Source of the DNA: CAWBOY01 sp963790585
Lineage (GTDB): Bacteria > Planctomycetota > Planctomycetia > Gemmatales > Gemmataceae
Direction of reading: 5' to 3'
NCBI GenBank assembly: GCA_963790585.1
Contig: CAWBOY010000009.1
Span: 1-64,000, forward strand
DNA length: 64,000 nucleotides
The translations under genes and the position numbers were made by a program. The notes beneath the pieces are model-generated. The model did no database searches and was not told the DNA's origin. It saw only the letters and a program-made list of their open reading frames with translations. Positions 46,155 to 53,863 of the stretch are shown here, piece after piece. Every line of letters starts with the position of its first letter. Within the stretch, counting starts at the first letter, position 1.

Positions 46155-46610
46155 GGGTTTCGGGTCAGCTGTTTGCCTTGGGATTTCGGTGCTGTTAGCC
46201 TTCCAAGTCCCTGAAGCACGAGCGGATTGCACCACGGATTGCCACGAAGTTTTTCGGTTTATTAATACATTCGGTGGTGCAAATTTTTGTTGGGAGTTTA
46301 CCGTGGTTGATTGCATTGGTTGCCCTGGCGCGGCGTCCAACTGTGATAGTAATCCTTACCCCAGCACGACCTGTCAGACTTACTCAACCAACTTTATGCG
46401 GAAGAACATTAACTGTCATGCCTGCTGTCCCATTGGCGCCGACTTGACGTTATATGAAGCAGACACAGGCGATCGCACGGCTGACGACTGGGTAGAGGTC
46501 GATGCCAAAGGCTGCTATGCGACTACGGGTGCAGGTGGCGGGGATGGTTGAGTTTTTCCCATATTAGAGCGGGTTTGCCGTGACGCTGCATATTTCCACA
46601 GGACAGTCGA

Positions 46611-46690
46611 GGCCGGGGTCGGCACTCCGACCCCGGTTTACCCCGAGCGTCTTCCGAGAGCCGGGGTCGGTACTCCGACCCCGGCCACGG
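46611..46690. repeat. CCGGGGTCGG-type palindrome
   Basis: GGCCGGGGTCGGCACTCCGACCCCGG and AGCCGGGGTCGGTACTCCGACCCCGGCC are two tandem self-complementary units. The same unit is found in the composite repeat at 19152-19319. Confidence 0.85.
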
Positions 46691-46742
46691 CCCGCAAACG
46701 ATAGGGTATGCGATGTCACGGTGAACGGCTCTAGTGTTATAC

Positions 46743-46858
46743 CTGGAATTTGCAAAGTGACCAATTTGACCGAATCTGAGTATCACCGCAAGCGAAAAAA
46801 ACAGCCGATTTGAGACGACCTCCACTCCAAACGAATTGGCCACTTTGCAAAAGTCCAG
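46743..46858. repeat. Miniature element, type CTGGACTTTTGCAAAGTGGC, copy 2
   Basis: The right end ATTGGCCACTTTGCAAAAGT(CCAG) at 46835-46858 is identical to that of copy 1 (30100-30123). The left end has diverged by a few bases and one deletion. The interior shares GCGAAAAAA(A)CAG. It lies about 100 bases upstream of the DUF1559 gene start. Confidence 0.88.
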
Positions 46859-46958
46859 GCATACCTTTGTAGGAGTTGGTGATGTAGCCACTCATGGCTT
46901 TAATGAAAATTGCTCGGGCCAGGCGCAAAAAGTAACTTCCGTTTGAAGGAGTTGTTGG

Positions 46959-47873
46959 ATGGTCGTTTATTTGCCGCGTCGCGGAACCTCATTGATTGAA
47001 GTTGTCCTGGTAATCGGAATTATCCTTGCACTATCAGGATTGCTTGCTCCTGCCGTAATGCGGGGGCGAGAGAGTGCTTCAAAGACGGCCTGTTCCAACC
47101 AGCTTCGCCAAATCGGACTGGCTCTGCAACAGTACCATGGTGTTCATGGGTCCTTCCCTCCCGGAATGGCCCATGAACATGGTATCAGGCCTTCAGTGGG
47201 CGGTCAGTACTATGGACCTGACGTAGATCCTTTCCCTTTATTACACTGGCACGCCCGGCTCCTTCCCTACCTTGAACTGGAGATTCTATGGACTGCGACG
47301 GTGAAGGCCTTTGCTGAATCTCCACGGATTATCCGGAACCCGCCTCATATCGGCAGAGACACCACCATTCCCCTTTTTCAGTGTCCAAGTGAAGACCCTT
47401 ATGCCGAGGGCCCCTATCCCTTTCCGCCAGCGACTTCTTATATGGGCGTATCCGGAACGAAAACATGGAGTCAGAACGGCGTCCTCTTTCTCGATTCGCA
47501 TGTACGATTGACGGATATTACCGATGGCGCGACCAACACCCTCGTCGTGGGAGAGCGGCCGCCCAACCGGCAGAAACAAGTTGGTCAATGGTATGGAATA
47601 ATTCCTCATGGCTATAACATAGATGCTTTTCTTGGCGTTACTGAAGAAGGTAATCCCTCGTACATTCACCATTGCCCGATTGGACCGTATCAATTCGAGC
47701 TTGGTTCGTTTACGGATCAATGCTCCCTAATGCACTTCTGGTCCGTCCATTCTGGCGGCGGTCATTTTGCGTTCGCTGATGGCTCCGTCCACTTTCTCCT
47801 TTATTCTGCCGCACCAATACTTCCCGCACTCGCGACGCGCGCAGGCGGGGAATCCGTGGCCGCTGCCTATTAG
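46959..47873 (+). CDS. DUF1559 prepilin-like protein, divergent
   Basis: A 304-residue protein of the DUF1559 family. The prepilin motif is modified: RRGTSLIEVVLVIGIILALS keeps Gly-x-x-x-Ile-Glu but has Thr-Ser in place of Phe-Thr. The following LLAPAVMRGRESASKTACSN and QLRQIGLALQQYHGVHGSFP are typical, as are the DITDGATNTLVVGERPP block and the C-terminal GGGHFAFADGSVHFL. GAAGGAG precedes ATG 46959. It is shorter than the copy at 6843 and lacks the extended middle. Probably surface-exposed and pseudopilin-like in export. Confidence 0.9.
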   Translation: MVVYLPRRGTSLIEVVLVIGIILALSGLLAPAVMRGRESASKTACSNQLRQIGLALQQYHGVHGSFPPGMAHEHGIRPSVGGQYYGPDVDPFPLLHWHARLLPYLELEILWTATVKAFAESPRIIRNPPHIGRDTTIPLFQCPSEDPYAEGPYPFPPATSYMGVSGTKTWSQNGVLFLDSHVRLTDITDGATNTLVVGERPPNRQKQVGQWYGIIPHGYNIDAFLGVTEEGNPSYIHHCPIGPYQFELGSFTDQCSLMHFWSVHSGGGHFAFADGSVHFLLYSAAPILPALATRAGGESVAAAY

Positions 47874-48591
47874 AGGCCCGACGAATTCGAGACGCCGAGT
47901 AACCGTCCGGCGAATCGCGTTACCATGTACGCCGGTTCGCGGAGCGGCCTCGCTGCGATGGCTGACGGGGACGGATCAGATCGACGTGGCGTCAGAGGCA
48001 GGTTGTGACTTTGCTTGGTCGCGTGCCGCCTGCCATGGTCTGGCAACAACTCGCGCAGACCTTCCGCGGGCGTGCCTGGTAGACGTTGCAACACATCTTG
48101 TAGATACGGCCACGATTCGGCCCCTAAACGATGACAAGTCGATGTGAAGCTATACGGCACCGCCGCCGTATGGCCGCCATTGGCTGACCCCACAAAAAGA
48201 TAGTTCTTGCGGCCGATCGCGATTCGCTTCATCTCGCGTTCCGCGACGTTGTTGTCGATCTCCATAAAGCCTGCCTCCGTATAGCGGCACAAAGCCGTCG
48301 AATATTCAGCGCATAACCCACAGCCTCGGCCATTGGACCTTTGGGTAATACTTGAGGACGCTGTACCTCAAGCCAGGTGCGGAACGTCTCAAGAATCGGC
48401 ACCGCCAACTCCTGACGTAAACGCAGCCGCGTTTCGTCGTCCAGATTGTTGTCCTTGGCTCGGCATTCCAGTTCGTAAAGCTGGCCGTAGAAGGGCCAAG
48501 GCCTGATGCGAGCGCGCGGCATCGCGGCACGATCGTCGTAGAATTTACGCCGCGAGTGCGCGTTGCAAGCCACTTCGATAATGGCACTCAC
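47870..48591 (-). pseudogene. IS66 family transposase remnant, truncated and frameshifted
   Basis: Two overlapping frames carry the C-terminal half of an IS66 transposase: IIEVACNAHSRRKFYDDRAA, the Leu/Arg-rich linker, LPKGPMAEAVGYALN, then after a shift near 48270-48300 MEIDNNVAEREMKRIAIGRK with the family DNN-AER motif, and NYLFVGSANGGHTAAVPYSF. The N-terminal zinc-finger and catalytic start are missing (similarity ends near 48550). No inverted ends are visible. It overlaps the end of the DUF1559 gene by a few bases on the other strand. Confidence 0.85.
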
Positions 48592-49779
48592 TCCAGAAGC
48601 CTTCGACCGGACGCGCGGCCAAATACTCCTAGCAGACAGTGTGATCCCATTTTGCCGGAATTTCGCGCGTCGTTACCATAGAAAAGATAAGGAATCCAAT
48701 TCGGCCACTCGACCGAGCAATTCGACTATTTGGCAAACGGACCCATGGGGATGGATACAACGTCGGATTTAGCAAGGACATGCGTCGACAGGACTGGTTT
48801 GCCATCTCGATTCCGGGTTCTGACAAACTGGCATAATGGCTCGACGCTGGGTCGGCGTGCGTGGAGGTCAAGCGTACGTTGGGAAATGAAGCGCTACGGA
48901 CGGGGGGGGGGTTGTCCGTGGGTTCGTTTGCATCTCGCCCCTTCGGCGTGCTGCAACCTAAATGACAAAGAGTAGAGTCGGGAGGTGCCGCGGTGGGTTA
49001 GACAACGGTATGTCCGTGTATCCGGGTTGTCCCTTCTTGGTTCAGAACCATAAGCTCTGGCCCGTTTCCACCTCTCGCTCGTCGAACCAAGGTCCGCGCG
49101 GCTCTTAAAGTGGACAATGGTAGTCTCTTGTTTGGCAAGGGTGGTAGACGGCAAGATTGTCTGGTTCGACTAGTAACGACGTAAATCCATTTTCTATATG
49201 GATTTAATATAAACATTACCAAAACGATTAACATTGCTGAAACGAGTACCCTTGCCAAAAGTGAATTGGCATGGCAAGGGTGGGTGGACTCTGGGGAAGT
49301 AGGCTTTGTGATGGAATCGTGAATTCGTTCAGGGGGGCGTCTCTGTTTTGAGCGCAACGAATTTTGGCCGTTTTCTCATAATTGCCGGTAGTCATAATCT
49401 GGGGGGGGCTTGGTAACAAACGATCTGCGCTACAACGTCCATCGGAGGTAGCGACACTCTAATGCAGTTCAACGAGCCCGGGGGGTTGTCCGCGGATTTG
49501 TTTGCATCTCGCCCTCCAAGCCCGTCGTAAGGCGAATGAAATCAACCGTTTTGAGCGAAGAGGCGCTGTGCAAACCGGTGTGACATTTCTTGCATTTCGG
49601 GGGTAGCAGCGCAGGTCTCGCGGCGTCTGTCTCATAAGCGATCGCGGACGTGGCAAATTTTCGTTCGGAGGGTTATGGGGAAGTCGAATGAAACGAATCT
49701 TGCGCCTTGTTCTTCACTCAGCCACTTACATTAAACACGCGGCAGCAGGGAGCAAAACCCCCTGCTGCCACAAAGCTGA
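48592..49779. other. 1188-base gene-poor interval with dispersed repeats
   Basis: No supported gene. It holds two inverted copies of the motif also at 26388: 48908-48942 and 49480-49513 (TTGTTTGCATCTCGCCCT type), each next to a run of Gs. An AT-rich island lies at 49180-49250, and GGCAAGGGTGG occurs twice (49135, 49274). The stretch TTCGGAGGGTTATGGGGAAG at 49664 recurs at about 60890. It looks like decayed mobile sequence next to the IS66 remnant. Confidence 0.6.
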
Positions 49780-51210
49780 CTAGTACCGATAATGCTCGGA
49801 CTTGAAGGGCCCTTCCTTGGGGACGTGGATGTAAGCAGCCTGCTCTGGCGTCAGTTCGGTCAACTGGACGTTTAGCTTTTTGAGCTGCAAGCGGGCGACG
49901 TGTTCGTCAAGCTTCTTGGGCAGGACGTAGACGCCGACGGGATATTTCTCGTTGTGGCGCCACAGTTCGATCTGGGCCAAAACCTGGTTGGCGAACGAGG
50001 AACTCATCACGTACGACGGATGGCCGGTGCCGCAGCCGAGGTTCACCAGTCGGCCCTTGGCGAGCAGGATGATCCGCTTGCGGTCGGGGAAGATGACGTG
50101 ATCGACCTGGGGTTTGATCTCCTCCCAGGGGTAGTTTTCCAGGGAGGCGACGTCGATTTCGTTGTCGAAGTGGCCGATGTTGCAGACGATGGCCTGATTC
50201 TTCATCTTGGCCATGTGGTCGTGGGTGAGGACCTTGTAGTTGCCGGTGGCGGTCACGAAGATGTCGGCCTTGTCGCAGGCGTAATCCATGGTGACGACGC
50301 GGTAGCCTTCCATCGCGGCCTGCAACGCGCAGATCGGGTCGATTTCGGTGATCCACACCTGGGCGGAGAGGGCGCGGAGGGCCTGGGCCGAACCTTTGCC
50401 CACATCGCCATAGCCGGCAACGACGGCGATCTTGCCGGCGATCATGACGTCGGTGGCGCGCTTGATGCCGTCAACCAGCGACTCGCGGCAGCCATAGAGG
50501 TTGTCGAATTTGGACTTGGTGACGGAGTCGTTGACGTTGATCGCGGGGAATTTCAGCTCGCCGCGTTTGTGCATCTGATAGAGGCGGTGGACGCCGGTGG
50601 TGGTCTCCTCGGTGACGCCCTTGACGGCGGCGAGGCGTTTGGCATACCAGCCGGGATGCGAGGCGAGTCGTTTCTTGATGGCCGCGAAGAGGACGCGCTC
50701 CTCCTCGCTGGTCGGCTTGTCGAGGACATGGACGTCCGCTTCGGCTCGGGCGCCGAGGTGCAGCAGCAAGGTTGCATCGCCGCCATCGTCGAGGATCATG
50801 TTCGAGTAGCCGCCGTCGGCCCACTCGAAGATCTTGTGGGTGTATTCCCAGTAGTCGGTGAGAGACTCGCCCTTATAGGCGAACACGGGAATGCCGGCAG
50901 CGGCGATGGCGGCGGCGGCATGATCTTGCGTTGAGAAGATATTGCACGAGGCCCAGCGAACCTCGGCACCGAGCGCCTTGAGCGTCTCGATCAGAACAGC
51001 TGTCTGAATGGTCATGTGGAGCGAGCCGGTGATGCGAGCGCCCTTAAGGGGCTGGCGCGCGGCGTACTCCTCGCGGATGGCCATCAGGCCCGGCATCTCG
51101 GTTTCGGCAATGATCATCTCGCGACGGCCCCAGGGGGCCAGCGACATGTCGGCGACGTGGAAGTCGCTAAAAGTGGCAGCAGGTCTTTGCGCAACGGCAG
51201 TCACGTTCAC
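49780..51210 (-). CDS. ahcY: S-adenosylhomocysteinase (adenosylhomocysteine hydrolase)
   Basis: A 476-residue enzyme that splits S-adenosylhomocysteine, the product of methyltransferase reactions, into adenosine and homocysteine, using tightly bound NAD. The family blocks are clear: GSLHMTIQTAVLIETLKALG near residue 60, SCNIFSTQDHAAAAIA near 85, NVNDSVTKSKFDNLYGCRES near 225, VVAGYGDVGKGSAQALRALS (NAD-binding glycine motif near 270), and the C-terminal tail ending in SEHYRY. The start is GTG 51210, with TTAGGAGACT just before it (4-6 bases of spacing). It sits behind a SAH-riboswitch-like leader and was partly duplicated at 35094-35178. Confidence 0.96.
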   Translation of the reverse strand: MNVTAVAQRPAATFSDFHVADMSLAPWGRREMIIAETEMPGLMAIREEYAARQPLKGARITGSLHMTIQTAVLIETLKALGAEVRWASCNIFSTQDHAAAAIAAAGIPVFAYKGESLTDYWEYTHKIFEWADGGYSNMILDDGGDATLLLHLGARAEADVHVLDKPTSEEERVLFAAIKKRLASHPGWYAKRLAAVKGVTEETTTGVHRLYQMHKRGELKFPAINVNDSVTKSKFDNLYGCRESLVDGIKRATDVMIAGKIAVVAGYGDVGKGSAQALRALSAQVWITEIDPICALQAAMEGYRVVTMDYACDKADIFVTATGNYKVLTHDHMAKMKNQAIVCNIGHFDNEIDVASLENYPWEEIKPQVDHVIFPDRKRIILLAKGRLVNLGCGTGHPSYVMSSSFANQVLAQIELWRHNEKYPVGVYVLPKKLDEHVARLQLKKLNVQLTELTPEQAAYIHVPKEGPFKSEHYRY

Positions 51211-51225
51211 AGTCTCCTAAACGAT

Positions 51226-51310
51226 GAACGGGCGCCGTTGCACAGTAGTAAACACCCCAGCGAGCCTGGCAGGAACGCTCATGCGTCCGTTGCAGCGCCC
51301 CTCGTCGAGG
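51226..51310 (-). promoter_or_regulatory. S-adenosylhomocysteine (SAH) riboswitch
   Basis: Read on the minus strand, the leader contains CGAGGGGCGCTGCAACGGAC, then TGCCAGGCTCGCTGG, then GCAACGGCGCCCGTTC. These are the conserved blocks of the SAH riboswitch (GAGG.GCGCUGCRAC, CCAGGCUCG and CAACGGCGC), in order. GGGCGC pairs with GCGCCC to close the main stem, and the block ends about 15 bases before the ahcY start. The gene downstream is the enzyme that removes SAH, as expected. The ligand response is inferred from the family. Confidence 0.85.
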
Positions 51311-51579
51311 TGGTTTTGTTTGTTTGCTCTAGGCAAATGCTCCGGGGAAGGAACGGTCCTACGAAGTGTATTGATAGCAAAACGGGCGGATCGGTGGCAA
51401 GGGGAAGGAAAGAGAAGGCCGGTGCGTTACTGCCGTCGGCGGACAGCAACTTATCACTTTTTTGGACGCTTGCGGCGCACCCAATTGGCTTCCATGTCTT
51501 CGTCTAGTTGCCCCATCGAGTAGTAGCGGCGTCGATTCCTGTCTGGTATCATTTCCTTGTTCTTGTAAGGAGAAAAGCT

Positions 51580-51804
51580 ATGGCCGCGACAATGAAAGAG
51601 CTTGGGCTTGATAGGCTTAGTTCCGAGGAACGAATCGCTCTTGCGTTGGAGATCTGGGATAGCCTCGGGGAAGCTCTCCCGACGGCGCGGTTGACCGATC
51701 CCCAGCGGGCCGAATTGGCTCGGAGGAATGCCGAACTGGACGCCAACCCCAAGATCGCGCTCACCTGGGGGCAGATCCGCACCAGTGTGGAATCGAAGCC
51801 ATGA
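51580..51804 (+). CDS. ParE-type toxin-antitoxin: antitoxin (addiction-module component family)
   Basis: A 74-residue antitoxin of the short alpha-helical 'addiction module component' type: MKELGLDRLSSEERIALALE, WDSLGEA and LARRNAELDANPKIALTWGQ. TAAGGAG lies 6-8 bases before ATG 51580. Its stop overlaps the start of the toxin gene (ATGA), the usual coupling. Such antitoxins bind and neutralise the RelE/ParE-like partner. Confidence 0.85.
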   Translation: MAATMKELGLDRLSSEERIALALEIWDSLGEALPTARLTDPQRAELARRNAELDANPKIALTWGQIRTSVESKP

Positions 51805-52097
51805 ACTTGCCCCTGGACTTCCACCCGGCCGTGCGCGACGAGATCGACGGCGCCTACGATTGGTACGAGAACCGGCAGCCCAAATTGGGGCGCGGTTTTC
51901 TCGACGAGGTCGAACAGGTGCTTTCGGCGATGACGGCGAACCCCGCTCACTACGGCTACGCTGATGGAGACATCCGGGAAGGCCTCTTGCGCCGGTTCCC
52001 GTATGCAGTCTACTACCGTGTCTTGGCAGATCGTATCCGCGTACTGGCCGTCTACCACGCGTCTCGTAATCCGTCGGGCTGGCAAGCACGTGCTTAA
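51801..52097 (+). CDS. RelE/ParE family toxin
   Basis: A 98-residue protein of the RelE/ParE superfamily: LDFHPAVRDEIDGAYDWYEN, LGRGFLDEVEQVLSAMTANP, GDIREGLLRRFPYAVYYRVL, and VLAVYHASRNPSGWQ. The compact beta-sheet with the final Arg-Asn-Pro is typical of ParE-like gyrase inhibitors or RelE-like mRNA interferases; which of these cannot be told. It starts within the last codon of the antitoxin gene. Confidence 0.88.
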   Translation: MNLPLDFHPAVRDEIDGAYDWYENRQPKLGRGFLDEVEQVLSAMTANPAHYGYADGDIREGLLRRFPYAVYYRVLADRIRVLAVYHASRNPSGWQARA

Positions 52098-52188
52098 TTG
52101 ACGAATTGCGAGGCCAAACCAAAACCAGGCGCAGCGGGTGTTACGACGACGATCTGCCGCAAGCCACCATCGACGCGCCGGGTGCCAT

Positions 52189-52386
52189 GCTTTCGCGGCC
52201 TCCGAAAGCACTTGTTTTCGCTCGATAGCCGTCGGCCTGCCGCGAAAGCATGATACACTAGACGTGCGTCAATGCCTCTAGTGAACCCCCAGAGAGGGCA
52301 GGATTCCTCATGGTTTCATGCTTTCGCGGCCACCTTATTTTTTTTTATTAGTAAGTAACCGGAGGCCGCGAAAGCATGGCACCCGG
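52189..52386. repeat. GCCATGCTTTCGCGGCC palindrome family, two units
   Basis: GTGCCATGCTTTCGCGGCCT at 52189 is inverted as CCGCGAAAGCATG near 52240-52252. A second unit, CATGCTTTCGCGGCCACC at 52316 and its inverse at 52365-52386, encloses an A/T run. Together the outer ends are also inverted (GGGTGCCATGC.../...GCATGGCACCC). A further member is at 60662-60778. The start codon of the gene at 52376 lies in the right arm. Confidence 0.88.
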
Positions 52387-52780
52387 CGCATCATCCAGCG
52401 TGCTTCGAGTGGTAGTCGTCCGCAGAGGCAAGGTGAAACCGACCGAGTTTCGCTTGCGTGACGGCGAGGTCGGATTGTCGTTGTTCCTTTCGGCCGACCA
52501 GACCGGCCCTGAAGAAATCCTTGCGGCAGTGCGCGCTGCTGGGGAGCAGGGCGATCTGGGCATTGTCGAGATCCCGGTAAGTGTGTTTACCGAGTTAAGG
52601 CTCCGGCTGATAAGGACGCCCGGCGGAACGCCTAACCCAGCAGTGAACGCCTTGCATATCGAGGCTCAGCCGACACGGTGGCGGCGACTAGTGCTTCGAG
52701 TCCGTGGAGTGCCAGTCCACGAGTGGTTCAACGTTTACATTACCCCGAAACTCGCTGCGGCAGCCACATTCGTGGAGTGA
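52376..52780 (+). CDS. Hypothetical protein
   Basis: A 134-residue protein I do not recognise. It is rich in Arg and Val, with LRVVVVRRGKVKPTEFRLRD, GEVGLSLFLSADQTGPEEIL and a C-terminal WRRLVLRVRGVPVHEWFNVY; its pattern suggests a small alpha/beta domain. The ATG lies inside the right arm of the palindrome, so the insertion of the repeat may have altered the true start. It is followed by another small unknown gene after 9 bases and sits in a toxin-antitoxin-rich stretch. Confidence 0.55.
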   Translation: MAPGASSSVLRVVVVRRGKVKPTEFRLRDGEVGLSLFLSADQTGPEEILAAVRAAGEQGDLGIVEIPVSVFTELRLRLIRTPGGTPNPAVNALHIEAQPTRWRRLVLRVRGVPVHEWFNVYITPKLAAAATFVE

Positions 52781-52789
52781 GGGTCAAAC

Positions 52790-53038
52790 ATGAGTACGTC
52801 GTTCGTATCCGATGCCGAAACCATTCTCGCGGCAGTTGGGAAGATGTTCGATGAGAAACCGCCCGTCCTGGTCGAGGTGCGTTTCCCGAGAATGGGCACC
52901 GCCTCGGACTGGTTCCTATGCGAAAATGCGGCTGCCTTGGAAGCCATCCTCGACCGGCTCGGCCCAGGGGTGGAAGTTCATCTCGGCAGTGTGTGGGACT
53001 TGAAAAATCTTTCCGATACCATCGTGTACCGGCCATAA
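52790..53038 (+). CDS. Hypothetical protein
   Basis: An 82-residue unknown protein following the previous gene by 9 bases, probably co-transcribed. Its sequence is balanced and coding-like: SFVSDAETILAAVGKMFDEK, VLVEVRFPRMGTASDWFLCE, AILDRLGPGVEVHLG. No family recognised; it could be an immunity or antitoxin-like partner of the upstream ORF, but nothing shows this directly. Confidence 0.55.
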   Translation: MSTSFVSDAETILAAVGKMFDEKPPVLVEVRFPRMGTASDWFLCENAAALEAILDRLGPGVEVHLGSVWDLKNLSDTIVYRP

Positions 53039-53039
53039 A

Positions 53040-53163
53040 CTCGCTGAGAGTGAGAAAAAGGGCAAAGCCGCTCGGTGTCTTGGCGGATCATCTAGAAGGG
53101 CTGCGCGAGGACGGCTTGCCCATCCCGGAACCTGAAACGGAATGTGAATATATAGAAGTCTGA
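53040..53163 (+). pseudogene. HicB-like antitoxin remnant
   Basis: The frame ending at 53163 reads LGVLADHLEGLREDGLPIPE then PETECEYIEV, which matches the C-terminal helix and tail of HicB-type antitoxins (a ...GLREDGLPIPEP ending). The N-terminal part is missing, and the frame upstream overlaps an unrelated gene. No HicA is present. Confidence 0.5.
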
Positions 53164-53211
53164 ATGCGGCCTGATTCGCGATCAATGAGTTGATTGGAAA
53201 CGAGGTGCGTG

Positions 53212-53427
53212 ATGGAATGGGAAGGCGTGGTCCATAATGGCGTGATTATACCCGATAAGGCCCTGACGCTTACGGAGGGAATGCGTGTACGCTTCGAGCC
53301 GGTGAAGGCCATTGAGCACACAACGTTTGGTCAGCTTTTCGGCGATCTGGTTATTGATGCACCGGACTTACCGACAGACCTGGCTACGCAGCATGAGCAT
53401 TATCGACTGGGGAAACCAAAGCGATGA
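53212..53427 (+). CDS. Antitoxin of a PIN-domain toxin-antitoxin pair
   Basis: A 71-residue protein with the layout of AF2212/DUF104-type antitoxins: an N-terminal beta strand set EGVVHNGVIIPDKALTLTEG and MRVRFEPVKA, then a helical tail ending LATQHEHYRLGKPKR. GAGG precedes ATG 53212. The stop overlaps the toxin start (ATGA), the usual coupling. Confidence 0.75.
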   Translation: MEWEGVVHNGVIIPDKALTLTEGMRVRFEPVKAIEHTTFGQLFGDLVIDAPDLPTDLATQHEHYRLGKPKR

Positions 53428-53822
53428 CGGTTTTCATGGATACCTACGGTTTGATCGCCTGGATCAACACGAGGGACGCCGCCCATCAGCCGGTGAAGTC
53501 GTACCTAGATGCTTACTCGGGCAGAATCGTAACATCGGAATGGGTGTCGCTCGAATTCGCCGATGCTTTTTCGCAATGGAAGGTCAAACCAATTGCCATT
53601 GAGGCAATTAAACGGATTCATCGTCTGCCGATGTTCGTGGTTGTCGGCTTTGACTCGGCTGGTTACCAAGCTGGATTTAACCATTACGAAACCCGGTCAG
53701 ACAAGGACTGGTCACGGACAGATTGCATCTCCTTTGCCGTAATGAGCGAACGCGGCCTGTCCGAAGCCGTGACTGCGGACCACCATTTCGAGCAGGCCGG
53801 TTTTCGGGCCGTGTTCAAATAA
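53424..53822 (+). CDS. PIN-domain ribonuclease toxin
   Basis: A 132-residue PIN-domain protein. The first acidic residue is in MTVFMDTYGLIAWINTRDA (Asp6), the conserved Glu follows in SEWVSLEFADAFSQ, and the last acidic pair lies in SRTDCISFAVMSERGLSEAV and TADHHFEQAGF. PIN toxins cut RNA with a metal ion held by these acids. It is coupled with the upstream antitoxin gene by a 4-base overlap and converges with the DUF1552 gene. Confidence 0.88.
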   Translation: MTVFMDTYGLIAWINTRDAAHQPVKSYLDAYSGRIVTSEWVSLEFADAFSQWKVKPIAIEAIKRIHRLPMFVVVGFDSAGYQAGFNHYETRSDKDWSRTDCISFAVMSERGLSEAVTADHHFEQAGFRAVFK

Positions 53823-53863
53823 CACGCCCGGAAGGAACGCCGGTCGATAGCATGACGAACGCC

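Larger units (their letters stand above)
44860..46551 (+). pseudogene. Secreted Cys-rich protein gene interrupted by ISAs1 in its signal peptide
   Basis: Exon 1 is 44860-44892 (MKFNESTWGFG, preceded by TAAGGGG) and the rest is 46165-46551. Removing the IS (44893-46154) and one copy of the 10-bp repeat gives a continuous frame: MKFNESTWGFG then SAVCLGISVLLAFQVPEARA (signal peptide), and then a mature part of about 100 residues with many Cys (ADCTTDCHEVFRFI, FCWEFTVVDCIGCPG, NINCHACCPIG). The protein is unknown. As it stands, an ATG at 46141 inside the IS end restores the same frame (MRLPWGFGSAVCLG), so a slightly altered product could still be made. Confidence 0.85.

Noticed and set aside
49900..50934. 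344-codon plus-strand ORF over ahcY
   Set aside because: It is a mirror of the GC-rich ahcY coding strand, with repetitive Val/Gly/Asp composition and no family motif.
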